Source: Neobacillus notoginsengisoli (lineage in GTDB: Bacteria > Bacillota > Bacilli > Bacillales > Cytobacillaceae). From it: 64,000 nt of DNA. Below are positions 52,708 through 60,961 of this stretch, in pieces. Below the pieces are notes generated by a model that ran no database searches, had not been told where the DNA came from, and saw nothing but the letters and a program-made list of their open reading frames with translations. Position 1 is the stretch's first letter. Each line of letters opens with the position of its first letter. The position numbers and the translations under genes are program-made. The stretch lies in assembly GCF_003515685.1 (NCBI RefSeq), contig NZ_QWEG01000003.1, forward strand, positions 340,338 through 404,337, written 5' to 3'.

Positions 52708-52728
52708 AGCAGTAGTTGATTATTTTAT

Positions 52729-52818
52729 TTACCTAGTAGGCCTCGCTACTTGGCCTAAAACATGTTTCATGACCGCTCCATAAACTAAAACCGTTCCGCC
52801 TACAAATAACAGTGCCAT
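52729..52818 (-). CDS. 29-residue membrane microprotein
   Basis: The frame MALLFVGGTVLVYGAVMKHV plus LGQVARPTR has one short hydrophobic helix and a basic tail. GGAAGGTG lies eight bases before the ATG and a strong terminator follows 20 bases after the stop, so it looks like an independent transcript. I do not recognise a family. Confidence 0.6.
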   Translation of the reverse strand: MALLFVGGTVLVYGAVMKHVLGQVARPTR

Positions 52819-52902
52819 ATGTAACACCTTCCTGAGTTGAGAATGATTTTCATCGTTAAAGAAAGTGTATCACGACTGAGAACGGTTTTCAATATCTCGG
52901 AT

Positions 52903-53475
52903 TTAATTGTCAAATTTCTTTAACATTTTCGGCGAAAGTTTGCCACTTTTGCCAAAAGTATGTTCATACTCAGTCAGTTTTTTCAAAGCAGCTTCTTCGG
53001 CGGGAATCCGGATTGACAACATGATCGCGTTTAATAGAGCAAAAACGGCCGCGGTCATATATGCATTGAATAAAAGCGGAATGACGAACATTTCAAGGGT
53101 GACAATCACATAATTTGGGTGCCTGACCAGACGGTACGGCCCTTTCCTTACAACATTCGCACCGGGTAGCACAATAATCTTCGTGTTCCAATATTTGCCC
53201 AGCGAAGTGAGGGCCCAAATCCGGCCTGCCTGTGCCAGCAGAAAAACTGGCAGGAGGATTAGCCAAAATGGGGACAGGCTTTTTTGCCAAAAAGCAACTT
53301 CACCGATAAGGCATAGAAAGAATCCAACATGCATCGAGACCATCCATGGATAATGCTCTTGGCCAAATTCAATGGCCCCCTCCGCTTTCATCCGCTGCTC
53401 ATTTCTTCTTGCAATAAAGAGCTCTATAAGCCTTTGTAAAATGACAAAACAGAGGAAAACCGCGAACAACGTCAT
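52903..53475 (-). CDS. ypbQ: Isoprenylcysteine carboxyl methyltransferase-like protein YpbQ
   Basis: A 190-residue integral membrane methyltransferase of the ICMT type, with about five helices and the C-terminal signature VRKGPYRLVRHPNYVIV plus EEAALKKL. In Bacillus subtilis YpbQ methylates alkylpyrones made by the neighbouring polyketide synthase. ATG at 53475 overlaps the bpsA stop by four bases and has GAGGTG upstream. The pair is an operon. Confidence 0.9.
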   Translation of the reverse strand: MTLFAVFLCFVILQRLIELFIARRNEQRMKAEGAIEFGQEHYPWMVSMHVGFFLCLIGEVAFWQKSLSPFWLILLPVFLLAQAGRIWALTSLGKYWNTKIIVLPGANVVRKGPYRLVRHPNYVIVTLEMFVIPLLFNAYMTAAVFALLNAIMLSIRIPAEEAALKKLTEYEHTFGKSGKLSPKMLKKFDN

Positions 53476-54554
53476 TCCTCCCACCTCATTAAAAGAAGTT
53501 CTGAGCTGAAGCCCGGCCCAAGTGCGGCTGCGAGTCCGTAAGCCCCTTCTTCAGGGTTCAATTCCATATGCCTGTTCAATACGTAAAGAATAGTGGAAGA
53601 AGACATATTCCCAAATTCCTGAAGCACTTCTGAAGAAATATTCATAAGTGAATGGTTAATACCAAGAGAGTTTGCATAAGCATCTAGTACCTTTTTTCCC
53701 CCTGGATGGGCGATAAAGTAGCGGAGATCTTCCATCGCAAGTCCCTGCTTTTCTAGAAACTCCATCACATTCGGCTGAAGCCATTCTTCAATGATAGAAG
53801 GAATATCCCTTGAAAAGATTACATAAAGCCCCTCGTTTTTTATGTCCCATCCCATTACATCCATCGAGTCCGGCATCAGCGTTGACTGCGTTGAAAGGAT
53901 TGACGGAACTCTTCCCTTCTGAAGTTTCTCCTTCTTGTCGCCTGAAATGAGGGCGCAGCTGGCTCCATCCGCGAAAAGCGATGTCCCGACTAAATTACTT
54001 TTTGAGCGGTCGTTTTTTTGGAAGGTTAGGCTGCAAAGCTCCACACTGAGTACAAGGACGAGTGAATCGGGAAAGGCGAGACAGTATTCGTAAGCTCTCG
54101 AGAGTCCCGCGGCTCCGCCTGCACAGCCAAGTCCCCATATCGGGATTCTTTTTGTATGAGGGGAAAAAGAAAGCTTATTCATAATCCTCGCTTCAATGCT
54201 TGGCGTTGCCAGTCCAGTGGTTGAAATGAAAAAAATTGCGTCAATTTCTTCGGGTCCCACCTCTCTCTTAAGGTAACCGGAATTAGCCAAGCACTTGGCA
54301 ATCGCTTCCGTACCAAGCTCGACGGCCGCTTCGATAAAAGCATCATTCCGTTCCTTAAAGGACCTTTCCTCCTTGAACCATTCTATATCTTTAACAAAAC
54401 GCCGGCTCTTGATTTGACCGTTTTGAAAAATGGTCAGGAGCCTTTCTATATCCTTAAAGGATTCCGAGAATAGCTCCCTGGCAAATTCGACAGCCCTTTC
54501 CTGCTCTACCTTATAAGGAGGGAGCGCTTCGGCGATTGAAATAACTGCTGGCAT
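53472..54554 (-). CDS. bpsA: Type III polyketide synthase BpsA (chalcone synthase-like)
   Basis: A 360-residue enzyme that extends fatty-acyl-CoA with malonyl-CoA to alkylpyrones. Catalytic Cys is in WGLGCAGGAAGLSRA (about residue 147), His in FIAHPGGKKV and Asn in FGNMSSSTIL, so the triad is intact. It is immediately upstream of ypbQ, with which it is translationally coupled. The products are membrane-associated polyketides in other bacilli. Confidence 0.93.
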   Translation of the reverse strand: MPAVISIAEALPPYKVEQERAVEFARELFSESFKDIERLLTIFQNGQIKSRRFVKDIEWFKEERSFKERNDAFIEAAVELGTEAIAKCLANSGYLKREVGPEEIDAIFFISTTGLATPSIEARIMNKLSFSPHTKRIPIWGLGCAGGAAGLSRAYEYCLAFPDSLVLVLSVELCSLTFQKNDRSKSNLVGTSLFADGASCALISGDKKEKLQKGRVPSILSTQSTLMPDSMDVMGWDIKNEGLYVIFSRDIPSIIEEWLQPNVMEFLEKQGLAMEDLRYFIAHPGGKKVLDAYANSLGINHSLMNISSEVLQEFGNMSSSTILYVLNRHMELNPEEGAYGLAAALGPGFSSELLLMRWEE

Positions 54555-54680
54555 CGTACATTCTCCTTCGACTCTATTGAGGGTATTTTTACCTAATACA
54601 CCGGATTTATACAGGCTCGGTTACTGACCTATTCCCCAATGAGCGCGAAACTATACAACTAACGATGACAATGCACGAAA

Positions 54681-54707
54681 AAAAGCTTCCCCCGGGATGG
54701 GAGAAGC
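54681..54707 (-). terminator. Terminator of the 40-residue zinc-ribbon gene
   Basis: GCTTC-CCC / GGG-GAAGC hairpin, about 80 bases past the stop of the minus-strand gene at 54787, followed by seven T. Confidence 0.7.
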
Positions 54708-54786
54708 CACGTTTTGAAGGGTTGTTGCTGTGCACCTATATTATACAAAAATGTTTAGGTCAATTCATTGAAAAACTTTTCCAAAG

Positions 54787-54909
54787 TTAATACCGTGTAT
54801 GGTTCTGTACATCAATCTTGATTTTATTGGACGCGGTCATACCGCATACGCGGCATTTTGTAACCGAATTATACAACAGCCGGCATTTTTCGCAATAATA
54901 TTTTTCCAT
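54787..54909 (-). CDS. 40-residue zinc-ribbon microprotein
   Basis: The frame MEKYYCEKCRLLYNSVTKCR VCG continues to a basic C terminus. The pairs CEKC and CRVC form a compact zinc ribbon. GGAG lies upstream of the ATG at 54909 and a terminator follows. It lies upstream of bpsA in the same direction, with about 230 bases between. No family is recognised. Confidence 0.6.
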   Translation of the reverse strand: MEKYYCEKCRLLYNSVTKCRVCGMTASNKIKIDVQNHTRY

Positions 54910-55101
54910 TTCCTTTCTTCTCCTTTTTTTAGTCCGGATTGTGTTTAATATAGTTTATCTGCCAACCTCCATTTGGTGCAAAAAAATGGTTCAAAAGCCT
55001 GCAGTTTTATTATCTCAGTTACTTTTGTCACTCGATTAAGCCGGAGTTCACAACCCTGTAAAACGATGTTCACATTCTTGACACATTCTATGCGCGGATC
55101 A

Positions 55102-55117
55102 AGTGATTTAAATCACT
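55102..55117. promoter_or_regulatory. Fnr/Crp-like operator upstream of the ba3 oxidase operon
   Basis: AGTGATTTAAATCACT is a perfect 16-bp dyad with GTGA-N6-TCAC, matching the TGTGA-N6-TCACA consensus at all but the outer two positions. It lies about 165 bases before the first oxidase gene. Confidence 0.6.
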
Positions 55118-55131
55118 GATTTAATAAGTTA

Positions 55132-55149
55132 TCACTATTATCATAGTGA
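55132..55149. promoter_or_regulatory. Second dyad upstream of the ba3 oxidase operon
   Basis: TCACTA-N6-TAGTGA, an 18-bp dyad in the inverse orientation to the Fnr-like site 15 bases upstream. Its regulator is unknown. I see no gene between 54910 and 55267. Confidence 0.45.
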
Positions 55150-55267
55150 ATTATTAGATATGTACACTTTGTGAACATTAAAAAACCAACTTTTTCTTTT
55201 CTCATAGTTTTGTATGATGAAATAGTACTTATTGATATTTCTCACTATTTTGAAGGGAGTGCAGGGG

Positions 55268-55429
55268 ATGGCAAAAACAGAGCTGGCTAAAACGCAGTCT
55301 AATGTAAAACAAAAAGTCAAGGATGATGAGCCGGTTCTTAAGGGGACACTCATTTCTGTTTTACTGCTTGGCGCATTTTTAATTCTTTCGTGGGCAGGTG
55401 TTTATTTCTTATTCCTAGACCGCTTCTAA
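55268..55429 (+). CDS. Cytochrome c oxidase subunit IIa (ba3 type)
   Basis: A 53-residue single-helix subunit: a charged N-terminal part (MAKTELAKTQSN) and the helix LISVLLLGAFLILSWAGVYFL. It matches the small subunit IIa of ba3-type oxidases, located upstream of subunit II. ATG at 55268 follows GAAGGGAG; an upstream in-frame start lacks a ribosome site. Confidence 0.85.
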   Translation: MAKTELAKTQSNVKQKVKDDEPVLKGTLISVLLLGAFLILSWAGVYFLFLDRF

Positions 55430-55450
55430 AAGAAAGAAAGGAGAACATGT

Positions 55451-55927
55451 ATGCATATCCATAAATTTGAGAAGATTTGGCTTGTTTTTGGAATAGCGAC
55501 TTTAGTGTTTTTTCTGACTGTCGTTGGCGTCAGCGCATTTTATCTCGGTAACCAGCCGCCAAGCTGCCTGGCGACGGTTGATGTGGAAAAAGTCGATACT
55601 CAGGAGCCATTCAACAAGCCTGGACTGACAAAAGTCGAAGGCAAGGAATGGGACTATCAGCTTGTGTATGTCGCATCCGCATTTTCCTATAATCCTATGA
55701 AAGTTGAAGTGCCGCTTGGCGCAAAAGTAAAAGTCATCGCAACAACAAAGGATGTCATCCATGGCTTTGAAGTTGCTGGAACGAATATTAATATGATGCT
55801 TGAGCCCGGGTACGTAAGTGAATTCACGACCACTTTTGACAAGCCTGGGGAATTCCTTGTCGTCTGCAACGAATATTGCGGGACAGGGCACCATTTAATG
55901 TATTCAACAATTGAGGTGATCGAATAA
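55451..55927 (+). CDS. cbaB: Cytochrome c oxidase subunit II, ba3 type (CuA)
   Basis: A 158-residue subunit with one N-terminal membrane anchor and a cupredoxin domain. The CuA ligands are visible: HGFEVAGTNIN with the first His, then CNEYCGTGHHLM with two Cys, His and Met. It accepts electrons from cytochrome c and passes them to subunit I. It overlaps the subunit I gene by one base (TAATG). SCO (ypmQ) and the Crp/Fnr-type regulator elsewhere in the window are probable partners. Confidence 0.93.
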   Translation: MHIHKFEKIWLVFGIATLVFFLTVVGVSAFYLGNQPPSCLATVDVEKVDTQEPFNKPGLTKVEGKEWDYQLVYVASAFSYNPMKVEVPLGAKVKVIATTKDVIHGFEVAGTNINMMLEPGYVSEFTTTFDKPGEFLVVCNEYCGTGHHLMYSTIEVIE

Positions 55928-57582
55928 TGCCGTCTTCTTCCACTCATGTAAAAGTTGATCCACGTGACGCAAAACTTTCAATGGCTCATTTATATGTCGC
56001 GTTCATCGCGCTCGCGCTTGGCGGGCTGATGGGACTATTGCAGGTTCTAGTCCGCTCAGGAGAATTTCAGCTTCCATTTGGAATTGATTATTACCAGGTT
56101 CTAACTGTCCATGGCGTTCTACTTGGATTAGTGTTAACAACCTTCTTTATTCTCGGCTTCCAGGCGGCTGCTGTCAGCAGAACGGCCGGCCCGATGACTG
56201 ACAAGGCTAGAAAGACTGGATGGATCGGATTCTGGCTTATGACCGCCGGTACAGCAATGGCGGCTACGATGATTCTTTTGAAAAAAGCTTCTGTCCTATT
56301 TACTTTTTATGCTCCATTAATGGCTCACCCAATTTTTTATATTGGCCTGACTCTTGTCATTGTCGGAAGCTGGGTTTCCGGTGCAGCATTGATCATGACC
56401 TATGGAAAATGGCGAAGGAACAATCCAGGCAAAAACAGCCCGCTTTTAACCTTCATGGTCATTGTGAATACAGTCATGTGGATTGTGGCCACACTTGGTG
56501 TCGCAGCTACCGTCCTGCTGCAGCTCCTTCCATGGTCGCTGGGGATTGTCGATAGGGTTGACGTTCTTGTCAGCCGGACGTTGTTCTGGTATTTCGGCCA
56601 TCCGCTCGTTTATTTCTGGCTTCTTCCAGCCTATATGTGCTGGTATGCGATTATTCCGAAAATCATTGGCGGGAAAATCTTTTCAGATTCACTTGCAAGG
56701 CTATCATTTCTTTTGTTCCTGCTCTTTTCCATTCCGGTTGGCTTCCATCACCAACTGACCGAACCAGGAATTGATCCTGCCTGGAAGTTCCTGCAGGTCA
56801 TCCTGACATTTATGGTCATCATTCCTTCGTTGATGACCGCCTTTACGATGTTTGCGACGTTTGAAAAAACAGGCCGTGCCAAAGGCGCTTCAGGGTTATT
56901 CGGCTGGATAAAAAAGCTTCCTTGGGGTGATGCCAGATTTACGGTTCCATTCATTGGTATGGCTGCTTTTATACCCGCCGGTGCGGGCGGAATCATCAAC
57001 GCATCCCACCAAATGAACCAAGTTGTCCATAACACAATCTGGGTTACGGGCCACTTCCATTTGACGCTGGCGACAACTGTTGTCCTGACCTTTTTTGGTA
57101 TCTCTTACTGGCTAGTCCCCCACCTGACAGGCAGGAAGCTGACAAAATCAATGAACAAGCTGGCTATCATCCAGGCATGGGTATGGACAATCGGTATGAC
57201 GTTCATGTCCGGTGCGATGCATGCCGCAGGGCTGCTTGGAGCTCCAAGGCGTTCGGCATTCTCTGAATATGGCGGCTCAGCCCAGGCGGCTGAATGGATT
57301 CCTTATCAGGTTGCCCAGGCAATTGGCGGTTCCATTTTGTTCATTGGTATTATTCTAGTCTTGGTGATTTTTATCAATCTTGCTTTCTTTGCTCCTAAAG
57401 GGGAAGAAGAATTCCCTGTTGGTGAAGCGGAAGAAGGCGCGGAAAAGGCGCCTGCTGTATTTGAAAACTGGAAAATTTGGCTTGGCATTACTGCTGCTTT
57501 AATCCTGTTTGCTTATACGATTCCATTGATTGATATTATTCAGAATGCTCCGCTTGGCTCTAAAGGCTGGCAGACTTGGTAA
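55927..57582 (+). CDS. cbaA: Cytochrome c oxidase subunit I, b(o/a)3 type
   Basis: A 551-residue, roughly 13-helix haem-copper oxidase subunit that reduces O2 to water and pumps protons. Low-spin haem ligand candidates are in VHGVLLGLV (about residue 60) and GHFHLTLATT (about 375-377); the CuB histidine and cross-linked Tyr lie in WYFGHPLVYFWLLPAYMCWY and HHQL near 275. It is the B-family (ba3) type, with high oxygen affinity expected. Third gene of a tight operon. Confidence 0.93.
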   Translation: MPSSSTHVKVDPRDAKLSMAHLYVAFIALALGGLMGLLQVLVRSGEFQLPFGIDYYQVLTVHGVLLGLVLTTFFILGFQAAAVSRTAGPMTDKARKTGWIGFWLMTAGTAMAATMILLKKASVLFTFYAPLMAHPIFYIGLTLVIVGSWVSGAALIMTYGKWRRNNPGKNSPLLTFMVIVNTVMWIVATLGVAATVLLQLLPWSLGIVDRVDVLVSRTLFWYFGHPLVYFWLLPAYMCWYAIIPKIIGGKIFSDSLARLSFLLFLLFSIPVGFHHQLTEPGIDPAWKFLQVILTFMVIIPSLMTAFTMFATFEKTGRAKGASGLFGWIKKLPWGDARFTVPFIGMAAFIPAGAGGIINASHQMNQVVHNTIWVTGHFHLTLATTVVLTFFGISYWLVPHLTGRKLTKSMNKLAIIQAWVWTIGMTFMSGAMHAAGLLGAPRRSAFSEYGGSAQAAEWIPYQVAQAIGGSILFIGIILVLVIFINLAFFAPKGEEEFPVGEAEEGAEKAPAVFENWKIWLGITAALILFAYTIPLIDIIQNAPLGSKGWQTW

Positions 57583-57611
57583 ATTAAGATTTATGCAGAA
57601 CAAAATGCGCA

Positions 57612-57713
57612 AGCGCCTTGGTCAGCCCCGACAAGCACAAGACGAGCCGGACGAAAGGTTCGATCTTTAACCTTTTGGCCGGAATGGCTTGTGACCTCGA
57701 GGGGCTAGGCGCT
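57612..57713. repeat. Large intergenic hairpin repeat
   Basis: AGCGCCT (57612-57618) pairs with AGGCGCT (57707-57713), AGCCCC (57624-57629) with GGGGCT (57701-57706) and CAAGC (57632-57636) with GCTTG (57687-57691), followed by an inner AAAGG/CCTTT stem. I recall similar GC-rich elements as interspersed repeats in Bacillaceae; only this copy is in the window. It lies between cbaA and the convergent EamA gene. Confidence 0.6.
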
Positions 57714-57780
57714 GAAGCTGGATTACAACAACTTGTTTTGAGTTTTCCACAAGGACATATTTTATAATTTCCTTAACAAA

Positions 57781-57815
57781 AAAAAGGCTTCAGTCACATG
57801 GACTGAAGCCTTTTT
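57781..57815. terminator. Bidirectional terminator between cbaA and the EamA gene
   Basis: AAAAAGGCTTCAGTC / GACTGAAGCCTTTTT, a fifteen-base-pair stem with loop ACATG. Confidence 0.95.
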
Positions 57816-58702
57816 CGGTTGGTACGGAGTGCGGTGAAATCAATGTTGGACATTGAGACAGATGCAAGGATAATGGCCGAGCCGAGCATTTGTAATATCC
57901 CCATGCCTTCTCCATATAGGAATACCCCGAGCATCGTTGCAACGATTGGTTCAACTGTAGCGATAATGGCAGCGGTACTGCTGTCGGTGCGCTCCAGTCC
58001 TTTCGTATACAAAAAGTATGCCACCACCGTCGGAACAATTCCCAGCCCTGCCCCATACAAAAGGCCTTCCTGGCTGAACAGGAGATCTGTCTGTTCCCAA
58101 AGCCTCGTCAGCGGAACGAGGAACACAGCTGCTACAAAGAAGGTATAAAACGTGATTGTGTACGGCTTGTATTTTCTCAAGGCTGCTTTCCCGAAGATAC
58201 TGTACAATGCATAGCCAAGTCCGGCGCCTAAACCGATGAGGAGTGCCAGCGGTCCGACTGTTTCAGAACCTCCCCTGAAGCCTGCGACGAGAATGCACCC
58301 AATGAATGTCCCTGCAACAGCCGCAATTTTTGTTTTTGTAAATTTATCTTTAAAGAAAATGAAAGAAAAGAAGGAAACGAACATGGGCGATGTATACAAG
58401 AGAATAACTGCCAGTGAAACATCCATCTTATTCAAGGCCGTAAAATAACACCAATTAAAAAAAACAATGCTGAAAATGCCTGTGCCAATAAAAAGCCATA
58501 GGTCCTTAAGGCGGATCGTCATTTCGCTTTTATTTTTTACGAAGCCGACCAAGCCTAGAATAATGGCCGCGACAGCAACCCGGACAGCCACAATTTCCAT
58601 TGGGCTAAACCCCATATCCGCCATGCCTCTGACAAAGATAGCAATGCAGCCCCAAAGGGATGCACTAATGGCAATCAACAGAAGCGGAACGATTTTCCTC
58701 AC
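57794..58702 (-). CDS. DMT-family (EamA) transporter
   Basis: A 302-residue membrane protein with about ten helices in two EamA repeats (ISASLWGCIAIFVRGM at the start, then VGPLALLIGLGAGLGYALYS in the second half). Substrate unknown. GTG at 58702 is eight bases from GGAGG. It is unrelated in context to the oxidase genes, being convergent to them. Confidence 0.9.
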   Translation of the reverse strand: MRKIVPLLLIAISASLWGCIAIFVRGMADMGFSPMEIVAVRVAVAAIILGLVGFVKNKSEMTIRLKDLWLFIGTGIFSIVFFNWCYFTALNKMDVSLAVILLYTSPMFVSFFSFIFFKDKFTKTKIAAVAGTFIGCILVAGFRGGSETVGPLALLIGLGAGLGYALYSIFGKAALRKYKPYTITFYTFFVAAVFLVPLTRLWEQTDLLFSQEGLLYGAGLGIVPTVVAYFLYTKGLERTDSSTAAIIATVEPIVATMLGVFLYGEGMGILQMLGSAIILASVSMSNIDFTALRTNRKRLQSM

Positions 58703-58745
58703 TATTTGCCGCCTCCAGTTAAAGAAGATAGTCTTTTTTCATTTG

Positions 58746-60263
58746 TTATCCTTCATTATTCAGCCGATAAATACGGCAGTACTTTTCAACCAAATAATCA
58801 ATTAAATAATTGGGATTCAATCCTTCACCAGTCGCGGCTTCAAGGATTTCAAGAGGCTTTTTCATTTTGCCATACTGATGCACTCGTTCGGTAAACCATT
58901 CCTTCACAGGCACGAAATCCCCCGTTTCCAGCCGCGTTGAAAAGTCCGGCATTTCTTCCTTGAGCTTATTCAAAAATTGGGCTGCATACATATACCCGAG
59001 GGCATAAGAAGGGAAGTACCCGAACGAACCCCCGGCCCAATGGATGTCCTGAAGCACTCCTTCCCCGTCATTGCGCGGCTTTATTCCGAGGTATTCCTCA
59101 TATTTTTTGTTCCAGATTTCAGGAAGGTCCTTCACTTCAATTTCGTCATTAAATAAGCCTTTTTCAATCTCATACCGAATAATGATATGGAGCGGGTACG
59201 TCAATTCATCGGCTTCAATTCGAATATAAGAAGGCTTTGATTCGTTGATTGCCCTGTAAAAGTCTTCAACTCCAACGTCGTCAAACTGGCCATCGGTGTA
59301 TTCTTTTAATTTTTCATAGTGACTCTTCCAAAACCCAAGGCTCCGGCCAACAAGGTTTTCATAAAACAAAGACTGTGATTCATGGATCCCCATTGAGGTT
59401 CCTGAACAAAGCGGCGTACCAATGAGTTCCTTTGATATATTTTGCTCATACAATGCATGCCCGCCTTCGTGAATTGTGCCAAAAACAGCTGTCCGGAAGT
59501 CGTTTTCGTCATAATTTGTCGTGATTCTTACATCACCAGGGTTCAGCCCTGTCGCGAAAGGATGGACGCTTTCATCGAGCCTTCCTGCATTGAACTCATA
59601 GCCAATCTGCTTAAGGACTTCCAGGCTGAATTCTTTTTGAGCGGATTTCCGAAAGGAATGAAACAAAAAGCCAGTCTCCGGTTTATTCCCTGACTCTGAG
59701 ATTTTGCTGACAAGCGGGATAATCTTGTTTCTCAATTTTGCAAAGACATCATCAAGAATCTCTACCGTTACCCCGGGTTCATACAGATCAAGAAGGACGT
59801 CGTAAGGATTGCCGGTATAGCCCCAATAATTGATGAACTTTTTATTCATTGCCACCAGTTTCTCCAAGTACGGACTGAACATGCCAAAATCTGACGTTTT
59901 CTTTGCTTCCTCCCAAACGGATTCTGCGTTTGACTGGAGGATGACATATTCTCTGAACTCTTCTTCAGGAATTTTTTTGTTCCGCTCGAAATTCTTTTTG
60001 CATTCCTCAAGAACCTTTTCATTAACATGATTCAAATTTGTTCCGGTTAGTTCTTTTATGTATTTTTCCATTTCAGTCGATGTTGACATTTTAAAGGCTT
60101 CACCTGACAGGACTCCGATGACTTCTGATCGCTGGGCAACCCCTGCCTTTGGCGCGCCGGTCCGTAAATCCCAATAGATGAGTCCAAGTGCTTCATGGTA
60201 AGCGGTCATTTTTTTTACATACTCCAGGAATTCTTTTTCCAAATCAGGTGCTGTTTTCTTCAT
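58746..60263 (-). CDS. ypwA: Carboxypeptidase M32 (YpwA)
   Basis: This 505-residue metallocarboxypeptidase has the M32 motif HEGGH in FGTIHEGGHALYEQN (about residues 262-276), HESQSLFYEN with the third ligand, and the later SYIRIEADELTYPLHIIIR. It removes C-terminal residues from peptides in the cytoplasm. AAAGGGGG precedes the ATG, and the length is typical. It is adjacent to the bcsA region as in Bacillus subtilis. Confidence 0.95.
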   Translation of the reverse strand: MKKTAPDLEKEFLEYVKKMTAYHEALGLIYWDLRTGAPKAGVAQRSEVIGVLSGEAFKMSTSTEMEKYIKELTGTNLNHVNEKVLEECKKNFERNKKIPEEEFREYVILQSNAESVWEEAKKTSDFGMFSPYLEKLVAMNKKFINYWGYTGNPYDVLLDLYEPGVTVEILDDVFAKLRNKIIPLVSKISESGNKPETGFLFHSFRKSAQKEFSLEVLKQIGYEFNAGRLDESVHPFATGLNPGDVRITTNYDENDFRTAVFGTIHEGGHALYEQNISKELIGTPLCSGTSMGIHESQSLFYENLVGRSLGFWKSHYEKLKEYTDGQFDDVGVEDFYRAINESKPSYIRIEADELTYPLHIIIRYEIEKGLFNDEIEVKDLPEIWNKKYEEYLGIKPRNDGEGVLQDIHWAGGSFGYFPSYALGYMYAAQFLNKLKEEMPDFSTRLETGDFVPVKEWFTERVHQYGKMKKPLEILEAATGEGLNPNYLIDYLVEKYCRIYRLNNEG

Positions 60264-60330
60264 TCACTGTTCCCCCTTTATTTCATTTTATTTTATCATA
60301 CTTTTCTAAAAATAAGGTTTGGACATAGAA

Positions 60331-60360
60331 AAAAGGCAACAGAGCAGCCCTGTTGCCTTA
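60331..60360 (-). terminator. Terminator of the divergent DUF2249 gene
   Basis: AAGGCAACAG / CTGTTGCCTT hairpin immediately after the stop at 60369, with T-rich sequence on the minus strand. Confidence 0.9.
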
Positions 60361-60368
60361 GGTTGATG

Positions 60369-60602
60369 TTATTTCTTTAGGATTGCGACTTTCCAAATTT
60401 CCGGTCCTTCTTCTAGGTACTCCCATTCAAAAGCTTCCGGGCGCTCCATCATGAATTGATAGAGAAGCGGTCTAGGATCATGGTCGTTGATTATTTGCAT
60501 TGTTTCACCGTTATTTAGACCATCAAATGTGTTGAAAATTGTCGGATGCTTTTCACGCGGCGGAAAATCGGGAACATTTACAACTGCTGCAAAAGTTTGC
60601 AT
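60369..60602 (-). CDS. DUF2249 domain protein (divergent copy)
   Basis: A 77-residue single-domain protein: VVNVPDFPPREKHPTIFNTF, GETMQIINDHDPRPLLYQF, then the strand IWKVAIL. DUF2249 has a TusA/SirA-like fold and is found in genomic contexts linked to nitrogen-oxide respiration and nitric oxide. It lacks the CxP motif of TusA. ATG at 60602 follows TAGGAGTG. It is divergent from the Crp/Fnr-type gene, with 360 bases between. Confidence 0.85.
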   Translation of the reverse strand: MQTFAAVVNVPDFPPREKHPTIFNTFDGLNNGETMQIINDHDPRPLLYQFMMERPEAFEWEYLEEGPEIWKVAILKK

Positions 60603-60839
60603 TATTTTCACTCCTAATATGTTAGTTAATTCTTCTTTATTATATTTTCTAAAAAACTTAAGCGGTGTGCGGCTAATCACATTATGTAAGTGATTTTAAT
60701 TCGTATGCTATTTTGCCGTTCATTAACCATCACCGTTTATTTTCCTCGTTATCAGCTTAATATCTGCTACCGGTAGTACTTACCCTTCCATATTTGCTAC
60801 CTTTCCGAGGTTGAATTGTCTCTTACTTTATTTCTAGTA

Positions 60840-60855
60840 GTGTGATATTTCACAC
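60840..60855. promoter_or_regulatory. GTGTGA-TATT-TCACAC dyad in the regulator promoter region
   Basis: A 16-bp near-palindrome with a four-base centre, 25 bases upstream of the Fnr-like box. A second pair, AATCAC/GTGATT, flanks nine bases at 60675-60695. Both carry TCAC/GTGA half-sites with atypical spacing. Confidence 0.45.
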
Positions 60856-60879
60856 ATCGTTCATATTTAATCTTCCAAC

Positions 60880-60895
60880 TATGATTGAAATCACA
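60880..60895. promoter_or_regulatory. Fnr/Crp-like box upstream of the Crp/Fnr-type gene
   Basis: TATGATTGAAATCACA matches TGTGA-N6-TCACA at nine of ten positions. A plausible -10 (GATAAA or TAAACT, 60915-60922) puts its centre about 40 bases before the predicted start, the class II activator position. Suggests autoregulation or control by another Fnr protein. Confidence 0.65.
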
Positions 60896-60961
60896 TTTCC
60901 ATTTCGAAAGCCCTGATAAACTAGGGTTAACAATAAATATATAGGGTAAAAGGTGGCGCCC

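Noticed and set aside
55502..55894. Minus-strand 130-residue gene
   Set aside because: It is antisense to the CuA subunit gene, which has clear copper-ligand motifs.
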